14,423 bases of DNA from Actinophytocola sp045807065 (GCF_045807065.1 NZ_JBJMIE010000179.1:1-14423), one strand, 5' to 3'; shown: positions 6,993-14,423, counted from the first letter of the stretch. The notes: a model not told the origin generated them from the sequence alone. Translations and numbers: made by a program.

Positions 6993-7922
6993 TCAGCTGG
7001 ACTTGCTCCGACTCCCCCACGGCCCGGGGGTGTCTCCTGACGGAGCCGGACGGCGTTCGCCCGGACCGTCCGGCCGTGTCCGGCCTAGGTCGTTGGCGGT
7101 ACCCACGAACACCGGCCAGTACATGTCCACGGTGTCCTCGTCCGGCGAACGTTCGAGCTTGCGCTGTGCGTTGGGGTGCACTAGGTTGCGGAAGTCACGC
7201 ACCGCGCTGGCGATCCGGTACGCGTCCGTGTCTATCCACTTGAGACGGTGTGCCACGTAGATCAGTGCCTGGAGGGACAGCTTGTCCGCCCGGGGGGCGG
7301 GCCGGATGTTCTCGGCCTTCGCCTCCGGTTCGTCCCAGATGGACTCGGGGATCGGCCGGTTCTCCGCAGCGTCGAGCAGCAGGCCCTCGAGCAGGCTGCC
7401 CAGCAGAACCATCGCCGCCAGGTGACAGCCGCTCGCGCGGCACTTCTCGACTTCGACCACACGCTGCTCCAGGACGGCCACCAGCCGTCGGTCCGTGACG
7501 ATCTCGCTGATCGAGTACTGCAGCTTCTGCCGGCTGATGTCCATCGGGAGGTCCGGCGGTGTCGCACGCCCGGCCCGCACGACCGGGTGCAGATTCACGT
7601 CCAGTTCGATGTGCAGGTTCTCGACCTCGAGCAGGTGGTTGAGGTGCTCGAGGACTTCGTCGGCGGATGCCCGGTCCTGCCGGTACTCGCGGGGGTCGGC
7701 CATCCGCTTCAGAACCTGCTCGATCGCTGCGCCGTCATCGTGACGACGCAGCAGCTGGGCGATCGTCCACGCCTTACGGCTCTCACCGTCGTACTCGCCC
7801 ACGTCCCAGCCGGCCCGCCGGAAGAAGCCGAGGAGCGCTTTCACTCCCCGGTAGTACTGCTTACCGTCGGCGCAGATCAGTTCCGCAATCGCGACCAGGG
7901 TCTGCTCGTCGATCGGCTCCAC
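6993..7922 (-). CDS. HEPN-type protein, candidate RNase partner of the helicase
   Basis: A 309-residue cytoplasmic protein. The GTG start (7922-7920) overlaps the upstream helicase stop by one base (TAGTG) and has a strong SD, GGAGAGGAG, at 7936-7928. Residues about 1-100 are a helical N-terminal region (LLGFFRRAGWDVGEYDG). Residues about 160-275 look like an all-helical HEPN domain: HLAAMVLLGSLLEGLLLDAA (167-186), an amphipathic helix LQALIYVAHRLKWID, then RDFRNLVHP (242-250), which fits the HEPN Rx4-6H signature with R242 and H249 and a polar D after the Arg. HEPN proteins are often metal-independent RNases in abortive-infection and toxin systems. Overall it resembles Abi-like proteins, but I cannot name the family. 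The tail after about 280 is Pro/Gly/Arg-rich and probably disordered. Translational coupling to the helicase suggests a two-component system. Confidence 0.85.
   Translation of the reverse strand: MEPIDEQTLVAIAELICADGKQYYRGVKALLGFFRRAGWDVGEYDGESRKAWTIAQLLRRHDDGAAIEQVLKRMADPREYRQDRASADEVLEHLNHLLEVENLHIELDVNLHPVVRAGRATPPDLPMDISRQKLQYSISEIVTDRRLVAVLEQRVVEVEKCRASGCHLAAMVLLGSLLEGLLLDAAENRPIPESIWDEPEAKAENIRPAPRADKLSLQALIYVAHRLKWIDTDAYRIASAVRDFRNLVHPNAQRKLERSPDEDTVDMYWPVFVGTANDLGRTRPDGPGERRPAPSGDTPGPWGSRSKSS
7045..7074 (-). repeat. GC-rich inverted repeat inside the 3' end of the HEPN-like gene
   Basis: GCCGGACGG (7045-7053) and CCGTCCGGC (7066-7074) form a perfect 9-bp stem with a 12-nt loop. It lies within the last ~30 codons, coding for the Pro/Gly/Arg-rich tail. 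No other terminator is seen before or just after the stop, so it may serve as a 3'-end or terminator hairpin for this operon. Confidence 0.4.
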
Positions 7923-10900
7923 TATTGCTCCTCTCCCGAGCCGGCCTGGGATTCGTCCAGGGTTTGCCAGACGGTGGCCAGTGCCTTATCCGGGTTCAGG
8001 ACGAACTGGCTGTGGGCGACCCGGCAAAACGGCCAGCCCGCTCGACGCAGTTCACGCAGCGCCTCGTCGGCTTTCCTGCGGCGTTCGGTCGGGAGCCCGG
8101 TGTGTTCGTCGCACAGCACGGCGACGGACCGGTTCCGCAGGCGCACGACGATGTCGAGCCGACGGCCGCCGATGTCCACTCCGACGTCGGCGTCGTGGCC
8201 ACGGGCCCGGAGGCGCAGGTACACCTGCTGCACGAACAGTGACCGGAACGGATCGACGCGGCGGGTAGCCGGGACCCGGGCAGGATCGAGGATCTCGCGT
8301 CCGTCCTTTTCGGGTTCTCCGTAAGCGCTTAGCATGCGGTAGCGGATGTCGTCGCTGTCCATGTCGGGGCCAAGGGACGTGATGAGCCAGAGCTGGTCCC
8401 TCGCCCGGCTTACGGCCACGTTCAGGTTCTGCTCGTATCGCTGATCGTTGCGAAGAGTCCTCGTCTGTCCGGCGACGACGGTCGCGACCAGCATGACGTC
8501 CCGTTCGTCGCCCTGGAAGTTCTTGGCGTCACCGACTCGGATGTCTCGCTTCTCGATCTCCGACGTCGCGATCCGCTTACCGAGGAGGCCACGGATCATC
8601 TTGATCTGCCGGACGCTCTGCAGGGCGATGATCCCGAAAGACTTGCCCGCGTAGGCCGGGTCTTCAAGGCAGCTCTCCAAGATCGCGACGACGCACTCTG
8701 CCTCGGGACCATTGGTCATGTTCTCCGAGACTCCGGTGGTGCGCCCGTCGGCGACGAACTGGATCTGGACCGGCTCCAGCCGGTCGGCGCCGTGTTGCCG
8801 CAGAGGAACCAGCTGGCCGTCGTAGTACTGCCGCGAGGGCCAGGCGATGATCTCCGGCATGCACCGAAAGTGCTCCCGCAACCGGACGACTGCGGGAAAG
8901 GCGCTGCTCAGGATGTTGTACAGGTTCCCGGTCGGGAGCAGCATCTCGCGCACGTGGTCGGGCAGGTCCGGGAAGTCGGCCCGCAGGCGCTCGGTGACCC
9001 CGTCCAGCAGCCGCGGAGAGGAGAACGGCGTGCACTGCTTGTCGTCACCGACCACGATGACGCGCGGCGCGAGCCACAGCAGGAACAGGGCGGTTGGTTC
9101 GGCCTGGCTCGCCTCGTCGACGATGACGACGTCGAAGCTGTTGGCCTGGGCGGGCAGCAGCTCGGCAACCTGCCCGATGGTCATCACCCAGGCCGGCACG
9201 GCCTCCTTGGCGGCATTCATCGCCGACCGCGCGGACTTCCGGTGCTGCCCGGCGTGCCCGCCCTTGCCGTGCTGCCGTCTCGCGAAGAACTCGAAAGACT
9301 TCAGCCCGCGTTTCGCTTCTTCCTTCATCGTCTGCAGGCAGGTCGCCCAGGCCTTGGCCGTCGCGAGTTCCGCCGTCGCGGTGAGCAGCTGTGCCTTGGC
9401 GTCGGCCAGGTCGTTCTCCCGTTCGGCGTCGAGACCCGGCTGGTGCCAGAGGCGCAGGAACCGGTCGGCGACCGCCCATGCCCAAGCCCGGTCGATCACC
9501 GACAGCCGCTTCGCCCAGTCCTCGTCGTGCGAAGTCGTCTCCAGCGAGGACAGAAGCCGCTCGTGTCCTTCCGCCAGCGGGGTGCGCAGCCGCAGCAAGC
9601 GCTGGTGGGCCTCGATGGTGCGGCGCGCGTTCTCCACCGCGGCAATGGCGAGGTCGAATTCCGGCGCGTCCCGCCGGTCGAGAGCGGCCGCAAGATCCTG
9701 TAGCTCCGACGCCACGCCGGGCTGCTCGGCGGTGCGGGTCAGCCAGGTGCTCAGCTTGGCGAGGTACACCTCTCGCGGGACGGCATCGATGCGGTGCCGG
9801 GCGAGGGACGTCGCGTCCCGGAAGGTGAGCCACTGCTCGCGGGTCGACAGAACCGCGAGGATGCCGTGATTGGTGAGCGAGTTCCGCAGGCCTGAGGTGA
9901 GCTGCCCAAGCTCGCGCAGCACTGGAAGGACGCTTTCGGCTTCAGCCAGCCAGCGGAGGCGATCCGAGGCACTCGTCAACGGTCCCGGGATCTCCGCCAC
10001 GAAGCTCCAGGCGTGCTCGACCTCGGTGAGGGTCACCACGATGTCCAAGACGTCGTGGACTGCGCCGGCGGCTTCTTCGGTCAACGGCTCACGGTCCCGG
10101 TACGTGCACCGCTCCCGCAGGGCCTGCGTGTCCCGTCCGAGTGCGGTCAGCCGCCGAAGCCAGCGTGTGCGCACGGCCTGCCGGTTCCGCAGACTGCGGA
10201 GCAGAATTGCCGCTTGGTCACGGAGATCTCGCAGCGCCAGCTGGTCGTGCTCGGGACACCGCACGTCCCTCAGCAACGGGTTCCGCCAACGCGACGAAAG
10301 GCCCTCCACCATCGCAGGCCGGACCATGACGTCGTGCCAGGCACTGAGATTGGTGCCGCCGAGCAGATCACCGACAGCTCCCTCGATCCAGTGCTCGCCC
10401 GAGCCGGCGGCGCGCTGGTGAAGGTGCCGGACGATCTCGATCACTCGATCGAGGGAGTCGGACCACCGGCCCAACTCGGCGGAGTCGACGCCGCGACAAC
10501 GGTCCGCCAGATCACAGGCTTCGTCGCCGACGTCAGGCGGGAGCAGGTCAGCGAACAGCCTGCCTGCCTGCTCCACCGCGTCGACATGCTCGCGCGGCGG
10601 AACGAACTCGGCCGCGCGGACCGGGCCGTCCGGATGCGCCTGGATCAGAGTGCGCAGTTCGGCGAGTTCCAACGAGGTCAGCGGGCAGTGCACAGGTGCG
10701 TCCGCGGCCAGCGGCGGGAACCATTCGAAGCCATCGCTCCGCTCTTGGACCAGCGAAGCGATTTCCGCCAGACGACCGCTATAACCGTCGGCAACGGCGG
10801 GATGATCGATGTGCTCCGCTTCGCGCAGGTGCGCGAGGGCGGACTCGGCATCCACCGCCCGCTGCCGCGCCGCGGCCCAGCGCTCGTGAGCTGCGTCGAC

Positions 10901-12274
10901 GCGCTCGCGTGCTTGGACGGCATCCGTACCGCTGACGTACTCCGACATCGCCCGGACGCTCGCCTCCAAATCCCCTCCGCCGTCCTTTGCTCCGACCAGG
11001 GAAACGCACAAGTTCCGCATGTCCGAGGGAAGCTTTCCGCGCAGAACGCGAAGTGGCTGCTCACGCTGGCTGACGACCAGCACTCGCATCCCTTCGGCCA
11101 GCATCGCGGTGAGGAAGTTGGCGATAGTGTGGGTCTTGCCGGTTCCCGGCGGTCCCTGGACGACGGCGCCGTTGTCCTGCCGCACGCGGTCGAGGACGAG
11201 CCGCTGCTCCCGGTTGTGCTCACGCGAGAAAAGGGGGTCCGCGCCGAGTGTCTTGGCGGACCCGCCCGCGGCCGCCAGCCACGCCTCCTGTTCGGCCGAC
11301 GTCAAGTCGCGCAGGATTTGGACCAGCGCCTGCGGCACTACCACAGTGGGATCGCGCAGTGTGTCCAGGACATCGTCGAGAAAGCCGGCGATGCTGGTGC
11401 GATCCCGCCGGCGCACTACGATCGCCGGGGCCGCCGACACCGACAGCTTCCCGGCGTGGTCGTCACCGGGCGGCCGCGTCTCGGGGCTGTAGGGCAGCGA
11501 GTCCGGCAGCAAGCGCTGGCTCCAGTCGGTGAGCCACTTCGCGGCGCCTTCGTCGGTCGGCAGCAGATCTGAGTTTTCGACGTCACCCCGGATGTCGTCG
11601 ACCTGCCCCAGTCGTTGCCCCAGCGCCGGGACGAGAAATCGCCGGTCCTCCATGGCCAGGACCGCGTTCTCGTCGGCCCCGATGGTCACTCCGGCGTAGC
11701 GCTCATCCATCCGGGCGAACAACCGCCTGACCAGCAGGTGGCGCCTGACGCGGCGGCCTGTTTCGTCGGTACCGGACACGAGGCCGGCGCAGAGAACGAG
11801 TTCGAACTCGTCGTCCTGGTTCGCGAGTTGCTCGGCGACCTCGCGAAACTGTTCGTACAGGTCACGATGTGGCTGCGCCGCCTCGATCTCAGCCAGCCAC
11901 CCCTTCCGGGCGGTCAGCGCCGCGTCGTAGGCCGCAGCGAGCGCGACGTCTGTCTCCATCCGGTCGGCCAGCAGGGGCGGCACCTCGGGTTCCGGCATTT
12001 CCTGGTCCATCCACTGCCCAGGTGATACGTACCCGGTCAATTCCGAAGGGAGCGCGGGGGGAGTCCGCAGCAGGACCTGGTCGACGGCGAGGAATCCGCC
12101 ATCCGCACCTGGCTGCGTGCGGGGCACCACACCCGCGGGCAGCTCCGCGAGCCACCACGTCTTGTCGAACTTCTCGAGATCGTAGGTGTCGGCCTTGGTC
12201 GTCGCCGCCATGTCGCGGAGGTACTCGACCAGCTTGGTCACCTCACGGCGGACGTTCGGGTCGTTCGGACGCAT
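7922..12274 (-). CDS. UPF1-like SF1 helicase with C-terminal PD-(D/E)xK-like domain
   Basis: A 1450-residue cytoplasmic protein starting at ATG (12274-12272), with a weak GGGG SD. Residues 1-350 are an N-terminal region of unknown fold. Motif I GPPGTGKT is at 374-381, motif II VDEASQ at 1052-1057, motif III GDDKQ at 1086-1090, motif IV-like LREHFRCMPEI at 1132-1142, motif V-like KNFQGDERD at 1251-1259, and motif VI NVAVSRARDQLWL at 1285-1297. This is a complete UPF1/Dna2-type SF1 (AAA_11/AAA_12) set. About 670 residues, mostly helical and probably coiled coil, separate motifs I and II. Residues about 1343-1435 match the DUF559/MTES_1575 (Vsr-like) nuclease pattern (RRLDIVV, SVAVLCDE, WPFCRVAHSQFVLNPDKAL), but Leu occupies the usual catalytic Glu position. 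It likely unwinds or remodels RNA or DNA together with the HEPN-like protein. A defence role is inferred. Confidence 0.9.
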   Translation of the reverse strand: MRPNDPNVRREVTKLVEYLRDMAATTKADTYDLEKFDKTWWLAELPAGVVPRTQPGADGGFLAVDQVLLRTPPALPSELTGYVSPGQWMDQEMPEPEVPPLLADRMETDVALAAAYDAALTARKGWLAEIEAAQPHRDLYEQFREVAEQLANQDDEFELVLCAGLVSGTDETGRRVRRHLLVRRLFARMDERYAGVTIGADENAVLAMEDRRFLVPALGQRLGQVDDIRGDVENSDLLPTDEGAAKWLTDWSQRLLPDSLPYSPETRPPGDDHAGKLSVSAAPAIVVRRRDRTSIAGFLDDVLDTLRDPTVVVPQALVQILRDLTSAEQEAWLAAAGGSAKTLGADPLFSREHNREQRLVLDRVRQDNGAVVQGPPGTGKTHTIANFLTAMLAEGMRVLVVSQREQPLRVLRGKLPSDMRNLCVSLVGAKDGGGDLEASVRAMSEYVSGTDAVQARERVDAAHERWAAARQRAVDAESALAHLREAEHIDHPAVADGYSGRLAEIASLVQERSDGFEWFPPLAADAPVHCPLTSLELAELRTLIQAHPDGPVRAAEFVPPREHVDAVEQAGRLFADLLPPDVGDEACDLADRCRGVDSAELGRWSDSLDRVIEIVRHLHQRAAGSGEHWIEGAVGDLLGGTNLSAWHDVMVRPAMVEGLSSRWRNPLLRDVRCPEHDQLALRDLRDQAAILLRSLRNRQAVRTRWLRRLTALGRDTQALRERCTYRDREPLTEEAAGAVHDVLDIVVTLTEVEHAWSFVAEIPGPLTSASDRLRWLAEAESVLPVLRELGQLTSGLRNSLTNHGILAVLSTREQWLTFRDATSLARHRIDAVPREVYLAKLSTWLTRTAEQPGVASELQDLAAALDRRDAPEFDLAIAAVENARRTIEAHQRLLRLRTPLAEGHERLLSSLETTSHDEDWAKRLSVIDRAWAWAVADRFLRLWHQPGLDAERENDLADAKAQLLTATAELATAKAWATCLQTMKEEAKRGLKSFEFFARRQHGKGGHAGQHRKSARSAMNAAKEAVPAWVMTIGQVAELLPAQANSFDVVIVDEASQAEPTALFLLWLAPRVIVVGDDKQCTPFSSPRLLDGVTERLRADFPDLPDHVREMLLPTGNLYNILSSAFPAVVRLREHFRCMPEIIAWPSRQYYDGQLVPLRQHGADRLEPVQIQFVADGRTTGVSENMTNGPEAECVVAILESCLEDPAYAGKSFGIIALQSVRQIKMIRGLLGKRIATSEIEKRDIRVGDAKNFQGDERDVMLVATVVAGQTRTLRNDQRYEQNLNVAVSRARDQLWLITSLGPDMDSDDIRYRMLSAYGEPEKDGREILDPARVPATRRVDPFRSLFVQQVYLRLRARGHDADVGVDIGGRRLDIVVRLRNRSVAVLCDEHTGLPTERRRKADEALRELRRAGWPFCRVAHSQFVLNPDKALATVWQTLDESQAGSGEEQ

Positions 12275-12391
12275 CCAGTCCCCATCGCCACACCCGTCCC
12301 CTCTCGACGGGCAGTAAGCCAGAATCCGGCAGCGTCGGCCGTCAGATCAAGGCAAGATTGGAAAAGGGCCCGGAATGTAGTACCGGCATGC

Positions 12392-12403
12392 ACTACCGGT
12401 AGT
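12392..12403. promoter_or_regulatory. Palindrome ACTACCGGTAGT upstream of the helicase gene
   Basis: A perfect 12-bp palindrome 118 bp upstream of the helicase ATG. TACCGG occurs at 12381-12386 and again inside the palindrome at 12394-12399, and ACTACTCCGG follows at 12423-12432. A dimeric repressor site controlling the operon is plausible. I could not place a convincing -35/-10 pair beside it. Confidence 0.3.
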
Positions 12404-12520
12404 CGGTTCAAGCTTCGAAACCACTACTCCGGACGACTTGGACACGATCTGGACGTCGGCGGTGTCAGAAGCTCGATCCCCTCGTCTGCTCGATCCCCGG
12501 AAAGGTTGCCAGCCCCGCCC

Positions 12521-12955
12521 ATGATCCGCTCACGACGCAAGACGTCCGCCGCACTCCGGTTGAGAAGGCCCGACTCGGGCGACCGGAACCTGCAGCGGTT
12601 CCGGAGGCACCACCGCAGTTTGGCCGATTTCATGGTCGGCACCGTGCTCATCGTCGCAGTCGCCGGAGGCATCGACAACGACGATCCTTTGTTCGCCCTC
12701 TCGCTGGCAATCGTCTGCGTCCCGCCGGTGCTGATCCTCATCGTCGGGCTGCTCGCGAACATTGACGCCTGCCCGCCGAGGTCCGTAACCAGGTCGGGCT
12801 CCTGTTGAGGAACGCTGGCGACGGGAGCACTCGGCCTTCTGATCACCCTCGTCCAGGCGGTCGCGGGTACAACTGTCTTCAACTCGGCCCGCGCATTGGA
12901 ACTCACGATCGCGACCGTCGCCGGCCGCGCGCCATCGAGGCACATTTCCTGGTGA
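12521..12955 (+). pseudogene. Decayed small membrane-protein gene
   Basis: The frame encodes hydrophobic segments FMVGTVLIVAVAGG and FALSLAIVCVPPVLILIVGL, reaches a TGA at 12806-12808, and then continues in the same frame with a third one, LATGALGLLITLVQAVAG, up to a TGA at 12953-12955. Just before the internal stop the frame turns uncharacteristic (PPRSVTRSGSC), while another frame there reads LPAEVRNQVGLLLRN. Two compensating frameshifts around a membrane protein explain this best. The start is uncertain (TTG at 12506 or ATG at 12521) and no good RBS is seen. It could be a relic next to the mobile-element debris, or a sequence error in a live gene. No family is recognised. Confidence 0.4.
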
Positions 12956-13169
12956 AACGTCACCTCCCGAACCATCGCCGACGGGATTCGCCGCAAGCGA
13001 GAGGTCTACGCACCGTGAAGCAGCTGACTGGCTCGGGAGTTGCACTCAGGCGTCGGCAAGGATGCCCCGCGCGCCCGCGGCGGGACGCTTAACGACACGC
13101 CAGTCGGTTCACTTCCACGCCTCCATCAAATCCGGGGCGGTTCAGTCGGTGATCTTGCTCGTGTCGGAG
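12956..13169. other. No gene recognised
   Basis: About 210 bp between the membrane-protein relic and the transposase remnant. I see no ORF with family character and no repeats. The outer end of the IS element should lie here, just beyond 13170, but its terminal inverted repeat cannot be identified because the other end is missing. Confidence 0.3.
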
Positions 13170-13750
13170 TCAGGTGTTGACGGCTCGCCAGGATTTCAGT
13201 CGGGGGATCTCGTGTTCGTCCAGGAAGTCTTGGAAGGCGGTCGGCAGTCGGGATGAGGTTGCTTCGCCGGATGGTGGTAGACCGCTGATAGGCCGCTGAG
13301 GCGTTCGATGTTCATGGCGATCGCGGTGAAGACGTGTTGCAGGTGGGCCTTGGGCTGTCCTCGGTAGCGGCAGCGGCGCATGCCGTGTCCGTGGGCGAAC
13401 TCGTTGATGGTGCTTTCCACTCCGGAACGAATTGCGTATCGGGCCTGCCAGTCGGGGGTTTGCTGTTTGGCGTGGATGCGGAGTTGCAGGTCGCGGAGTT
13501 CTCGTGGGGGAAAGTCCACGTTCCGGGCGCCGTCACGAGAAGTGGTGCACTGGATGCGGACCGGGCAGGGCTGGCACTGGCCCTTGGTGAACCGGGCCAC
13601 GATCAGCGGGGCGGCGGTGGGTGAGGAGGTTGGGTAGGGCCGTGCCAGCCTCTGCTGACCTGTCCTTGGGGGCAGGTCACTTGCTGCCGATCGAAGTCGA
13701 TGGGGAAGTTGTCTCGGTCGGCGGTCCTTGGTGCGGCACGAGCGGTTCAT
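13170..13750 (-). pseudogene. IS1182-family transposase, 3' remnant with frameshifts
   Basis: Three frames together give the C-terminal part of a DDE transposase of the IS1182 (DDE_Tnp_1_6) type. From about 13745 to 13640 one frame reads FPIDFDRQQVTCPQG. Near 13630-13642 it shifts to a frame reading FTKGQCQPCPVRIQC, GVESTINEFAHGHGMRRCRY and HVFTAIAMNIERLSGL. Near 13265-13285 it shifts again to LPTAFQDFLDEHEIPRLKSW and a TGA at 13172-13170. The Cys-rich CP..C..CPVR..C motif and the ESTINEFAHGHGMRRCRYRG stretch are family hallmarks, the latter including the third catalytic acidic residue. The N-terminal two thirds, with the first two DDE aspartates, is missing. It cannot be active and marks past insertion followed by decay; its truncated end lies close to the second att-like site. 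Confidence 0.85.
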
Positions 13751-13849
13751 CCGTGATGAAGCAGAAGGAGAAAATCGGGAGAGTTCACCATGCCGCTGAC
13801 GGCGTAAACTGTGTCAAACGGATCTGAACAGTCCTACTGTATGCAGGGA

Positions 13850-13870
13850 GTTCTCTGTTTGCGCAGGTCA
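13850..13870 (+). repeat. 21-bp att-arm-like repeat, copy 2
   Basis: It differs from 6388-6408 at one position (GTTTGCGC here, GTTTCCGC there). It is followed by 19 nt and CTGGGGG (13890-13896), exactly as in copy 1. Some 20 nt later, GGTCAAGGGGTCGC (13916-13929) is identical to 6433-6446 of the tRNA-Pro piece, but the T-arm and acceptor strand do not follow. This reads as a rearranged or degenerate second attachment site. Confidence 0.6.
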
Positions 13871-13929
13871 GGGGATTGCAGCAACGACGCTGGGGGATAG
13901 GTCCACTTGCCGTGAGGTCAAGGGGTCGC

Positions 13930-14376
13930 CTCTTCGGCTCAAGCTGTGTTGAGGCGAGGCGCGCTCGTGGAGAGAATATCGCCTTGTCGATGCCTGTGCA
14001 CTGCGAGGCGTGTGTACTGGCCAGACTGATCGGGGCTTCTCGTGAGTCGATGGTCGAGGCCTGGGTCGCGTCGGAGAGTCGGCGCCTGGCGTTCCGGAGA
14101 CGGCGGCGGGCGGTCGTCCGCTCGCAAACCTGCTGGTCAGGCTGCTGGCGAGCAGCCTTCAATCGACTCGTTGAGCTTCTTGACGATACCGCCAGACGCT
14201 CGTTGTTGTCCTTCCTGGCTGACGTCGCTGGTTGGTCATCGAGCCTGGCTGGATGCGGACGATTGCACCTCCGGAACCCGCCTGGAAACCGCGCGCGCCT
14301 GAGCCGTTCCCGCAACCGTGCCCACCGCTCCCCGTGAGTCGGCTATAAAGATCAGTGGGAGACAAAGGGGGACGGC
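13930..14376. other. Stretch of about 450 bp with no convincing gene
   Basis: Long open frames exist on both strands (13876-14337 + and 14315-13785 -), but their translations are Arg/Ser-rich with no domain pattern, as expected for GC-rich non-coding DNA. A TATAAA at 14344-14349 may be a -10 element for the next gene. Nothing else is recognised. Confidence 0.4.
14364..14370 (+). promoter_or_regulatory. Ribosome binding site of the right-edge gene
   Basis: AAAGGGG ends 6 nt before the ATG at 14377, a good actinomycete Shine-Dalgarno. It is the main support for the partial gene that follows. Confidence 0.5.
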
Positions 14377-14423
14377 ATGTCACATGGTTCGCACCGGCGC
14401 GTCGCGATCGTCGGCCTTACCGC
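14377..14423 (+). CDS. Start of a gene running off the right edge (3' partial)
   Basis: Only 15 residues are visible, MSHGSHRRVAIVGLT. The RRVAIVGL stretch is a short strand-loop start of the kind found in Rossmann-type NAD/FAD enzymes and at the N-terminus of beta-ketoacyl synthase modules. Too little is visible to choose between them. The start is supported by the AAAGGGG RBS. It begins after the island debris and may belong to the flanking chromosome. Confidence 0.5.
   Translation, partial: MSHGSHRRVAIVGLT

Noticed and set aside
7248..8324. 358-codon open frame on the + strand
   Set aside because: It is the antisense shadow of the HEPN-like gene and the helicase 3' end, with no domain pattern.
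10013..11572. 519-codon open frame on the + strand
   Set aside because: It is antisense to the helicase motifs, which give a complete protein on the - strand; long antisense frames are common in GC-rich genes.
12424..12996. 190-codon ORF on the - strand opposite the membrane-protein relic
   Set aside because: It has no domain character, whereas the + strand shows clear hydrophobic segments.
13876..14337. Overlapping ORFs of about 150-175 codons on both strands
   Set aside because: They are Arg/Ser-rich, lack RBS or family features and overlap the att-like site.
1..14423. CRISPR array or tandem short repeats
   Set aside because: No regularly spaced identical repeats were seen; the only notable repeat pair is the att-like sequence at 6388 and 13850.

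Overview
The DNA is very GC-rich, with G/C-biased third codon positions, GTG starts and protein families typical of Streptomyces/Pseudonocardia-type actinomycetes. It reads as an accessory island rather than core genome: two large NTPase operons of conflict-system type face each other across a tRNA-derived attachment-site scar, followed by decayed mobile-element remains.

Left operon (1-5965, + strand). Three co-directional genes: an XRE-type HTH/P-loop NTPase with a C-terminal helical repeat region (its 5' end lies outside the window); a 211-residue protein with two apparent winged-helix modules; and a 1068-residue double ATPase (N-terminal AAA/ORC-like P-loop plus C-terminal HerA/FtsK-like motor). 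The last two overlap by 4 nt (ATGA), so they are probably translationally coupled. The set looks like a sensor/regulator, a DNA-binding adaptor and a DNA-pumping motor. No nuclease or other toxic effector is recognised in the visible part, and I cannot match it to a named defence system.

Junction (5966-6992). A hairpin overlaps the stop of the HerA-like gene. Further on lies the 3' half of a tRNA-Pro(GGG) gene (6428-6469) without its 5' half, with an intrinsic terminator directly downstream. This is what an integrative element leaves at its distal end. A 21-bp sequence 19 nt upstream of the tRNA piece recurs with 20/21 identity near 13850, with the same 19-nt spacing to the same CTGGGGG heptamer, so a second, damaged att-like site is likely.

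Right operon (12274 to 6993, - strand). A 1450-residue UPF1-like SF1 helicase with a C-terminal PD-(D/E)xK-like (DUF559/MTES_1575-type) domain is followed, with a 1-nt overlap, by a 309-residue protein carrying a HEPN-type RxxxxxxH motif. Helicase plus nuclease-like domain plus HEPN RNase candidate is the best candidate in this window for an undescribed defence module, and it lies between the two att-like sites.

Right flank (12275-14423). A decayed small membrane-protein gene, a frameshifted 3' remnant of an IS1182-family transposase, the second att-like site, about 450 bp without recognisable coding, and the first codons of a gene that runs off the right edge.
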